From Pithys albifrons albifrons (taxonomy: Eukaryota > Chordata > Aves > Passeriformes > Thamnophilidae), in assembly GCF_047495875.1 (NCBI RefSeq), contig NC_092458.1, positions 105,898,227 through 105,962,226 on the forward strand: a stretch of 64,000 bases of DNA, given 5' to 3'. This document shows, piece by piece, positions 62,501 to 64,000 of the stretch; the first letter of the stretch is position 1, and every line of letters starts with the position of its first letter. The notes beneath the pieces were generated by a model. It saw nothing but the letters and a program-made list of their open reading frames with translations, was not told the DNA's origin and did no database searches. The translations under genes were made by a program, and so were the position numbers.

Positions 62501-64000
62501 ACTTGCATTCAGTTGTTTTTCTTACTAGCAATTTAGAAAGAAGGCAAGTTTTCAATAGGGCACTTGCAGTTAAAATTTCTGAGCCAATTTAACAAAAGAA
62601 AAAAAAAAAGAGAGAGTTAGGAGCAACAGAGGAACAGGTTAAAAAAAAAATCCAATCAAGACAAAAGCAAACAGAAGGGTCATTACCAAAACAGAATCAC
62701 ATTAAAAACACTTCAGAGGATTTTTTCAAGAGACTCATAAGGTCATCATCTAGTTTCCTCAGAAATCATTAGGATCCTTGTCATAGATTTTTTTAGATGG
62801 GACATTAGGAAAGAGCTTTCTAATGAGAGAAAAAAAAAATAAATGCCTTTGGACCAATTTATGACTCCTACAATTGTGCAAGTAGAACAAAATTTTGTTG
62901 CCAGCACTTGCCTTGTCATAACTCAGATATTACACTGTAATAATATCAAGAAACTACCAAACACTGAGTTAACTAGTTGTCACATTTTAAGAGCAATATT
63001 TACTGTATGTGCACATGTTATATTTTAGAAAAACTGCTGTTTACTTAAGTACTGTTTAATATCTTGCTGGCAACTTGACTCACCCTATGCCCCAAAAGAA
63101 ATCACCAAGTTTTGGCTCCAGATTTACCCAGTACTCACACCATCCCTGATGGTCATGGCAGTTCCCAGGACTTTGCTTGCTGTGAGGGAAGGTGGTGGGA
63201 AGGGTCAGTGAATGTATTCACTGCAGAGGAGCACTTGCAATTGTTTGATTGCACTCAGTGGTAGACCCTGATGTGAGCTGGCAGAGGAGATGCTGGGTGG
63301 CTTCTGACCCCACTAAGGCAGCAAGGGCAGGGGATGTGCTCGGTGTGAGTATGATTGGCCTCAGTACCCATCCCACCTCTGCTGTGAGCCTGTCTGTACA
63401 TTCTTGGCTGCTACAGTTCCTCATCCATCTGCTGCAAACTCATCACCCAGCTCTGCCTGCTCTTGCCTTCAGCTGTGGTGCCATGTCATAGGAAAGGCAG
63501 TAGACTGGGTCTGCATGGAGCAGAATGGGGTAAATGGGTCATTAATATCCCTGTCCTCAGGCAATTTAAATAAATTTCAGTGTAAAAACTAGAGAACTAT
63601 CAGCTGATATACAAAAGTGCTCCAATACATATTTATTTATTTCAAAGTAAAACTTTGTCAGTAGTTTCAGTTATGGCACACATTTTTGAGCTCTGTGATT
63701 TTTTTTCTTAATAAAGACATTGGTATAGGTATATATATTCCCTATTAGATTCAAAAACATGATAGTAGTAGTAATTTAAAATTTTAAAAAAGAGCGCCAA
63801 ACAAGCAACATACAAAAAAAATTCCCACATCAAAATACAAAAAGAAAGCCACTGCAATTGGTTATATATTAAATGTTGACTATAGGAAAAGTAAAAAAAT
63901 AGAATTTCCTCTCCTTCTTAAATTTAACCACTACCTTTATCAAGAAAAAAGTAAGGCATTTCAGACAGGTGTGTGATGTTAAGACTCTTGTGTTCCTACA
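59571..64000. other. Unique DNA, no gene seen
   Basis: No exon or RNA gene was recognised. Open frames reach 108 codons (minus strand, 60503-60829) without a domain. A GC-richer patch at about 63110-63545 has three overlapping frames of 62 to 80 codons but nothing recognisable. It could be an old unclassified repeat. A runs lie near 60558 and 62598. Confidence 0.5.

Noticed and set aside
1..64000. CRISPR array, operon, phage or plasmid features
   Set aside because: No spaced direct repeats, no tightly packed long frames and no ribosome-binding organisation. The avian repeats show this is vertebrate nuclear DNA.

Overview
The window looks like vertebrate nuclear DNA, almost certainly from a bird and most plausibly a songbird or other neoavian. 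It is AT-rich and poor in CpG. The recognisable dispersed repeats are CR1 LINEs with the typical avian 3' end (TCATAGAATCA-type repeats followed by the reverse complement of the CR1 3' tail) and solo LTRs of types I associate with bird ERVL and ERVK elements. The species call is inference from repeat content only. I see no prokaryotic, organellar or free-virus organisation.

I could not identify any functional protein-coding exon, tRNA, rRNA or known ncRNA gene. The longest open frames are 100 to 163 codons. They either lie in repeats or show no recognisable domain. The window is best read as intergenic DNA or the inside of a very large intron, with repeat insertions in otherwise unique sequence.

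Layout: 1-1518 unique AT-rich DNA; 1524-2239 a solo LTR with a 5-bp target-site duplication; 2245-6090 unique; 6098-6925 a minus-strand CR1 fragment interrupted by about 290 bp of degraded ERVL-type pol; 6926-22899 unique DNA with homopolymers, pyrimidine tracts and candidate conserved non-coding blocks; 22600-22668 facing TCC and GGA arrays; 22900-23643 a second minus-strand CR1; 24947-25646 a second LTR of the same broad type as the first; 25647-45134 unique DNA with several A/C-rich tracts; 45135-45265 CR1 shards; 46621-46733 a CAA/CCA low-complexity block; 49233-50885 the longest CR1, carrying broken reverse-transcriptase motifs; 50886-58632 unique; 58639-59047 an ERVK-like solo LTR with CCAAT, TATA and polyadenylation motifs; 59230-59570 a coding-like relic I cannot identify; the rest unique.

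The genes do not work together here because none is visible. The history is one of repeated retroelement insertion and decay. The most unusual structure is the retroviral pol piece inside a CR1. I found no evidence for a new biological system.
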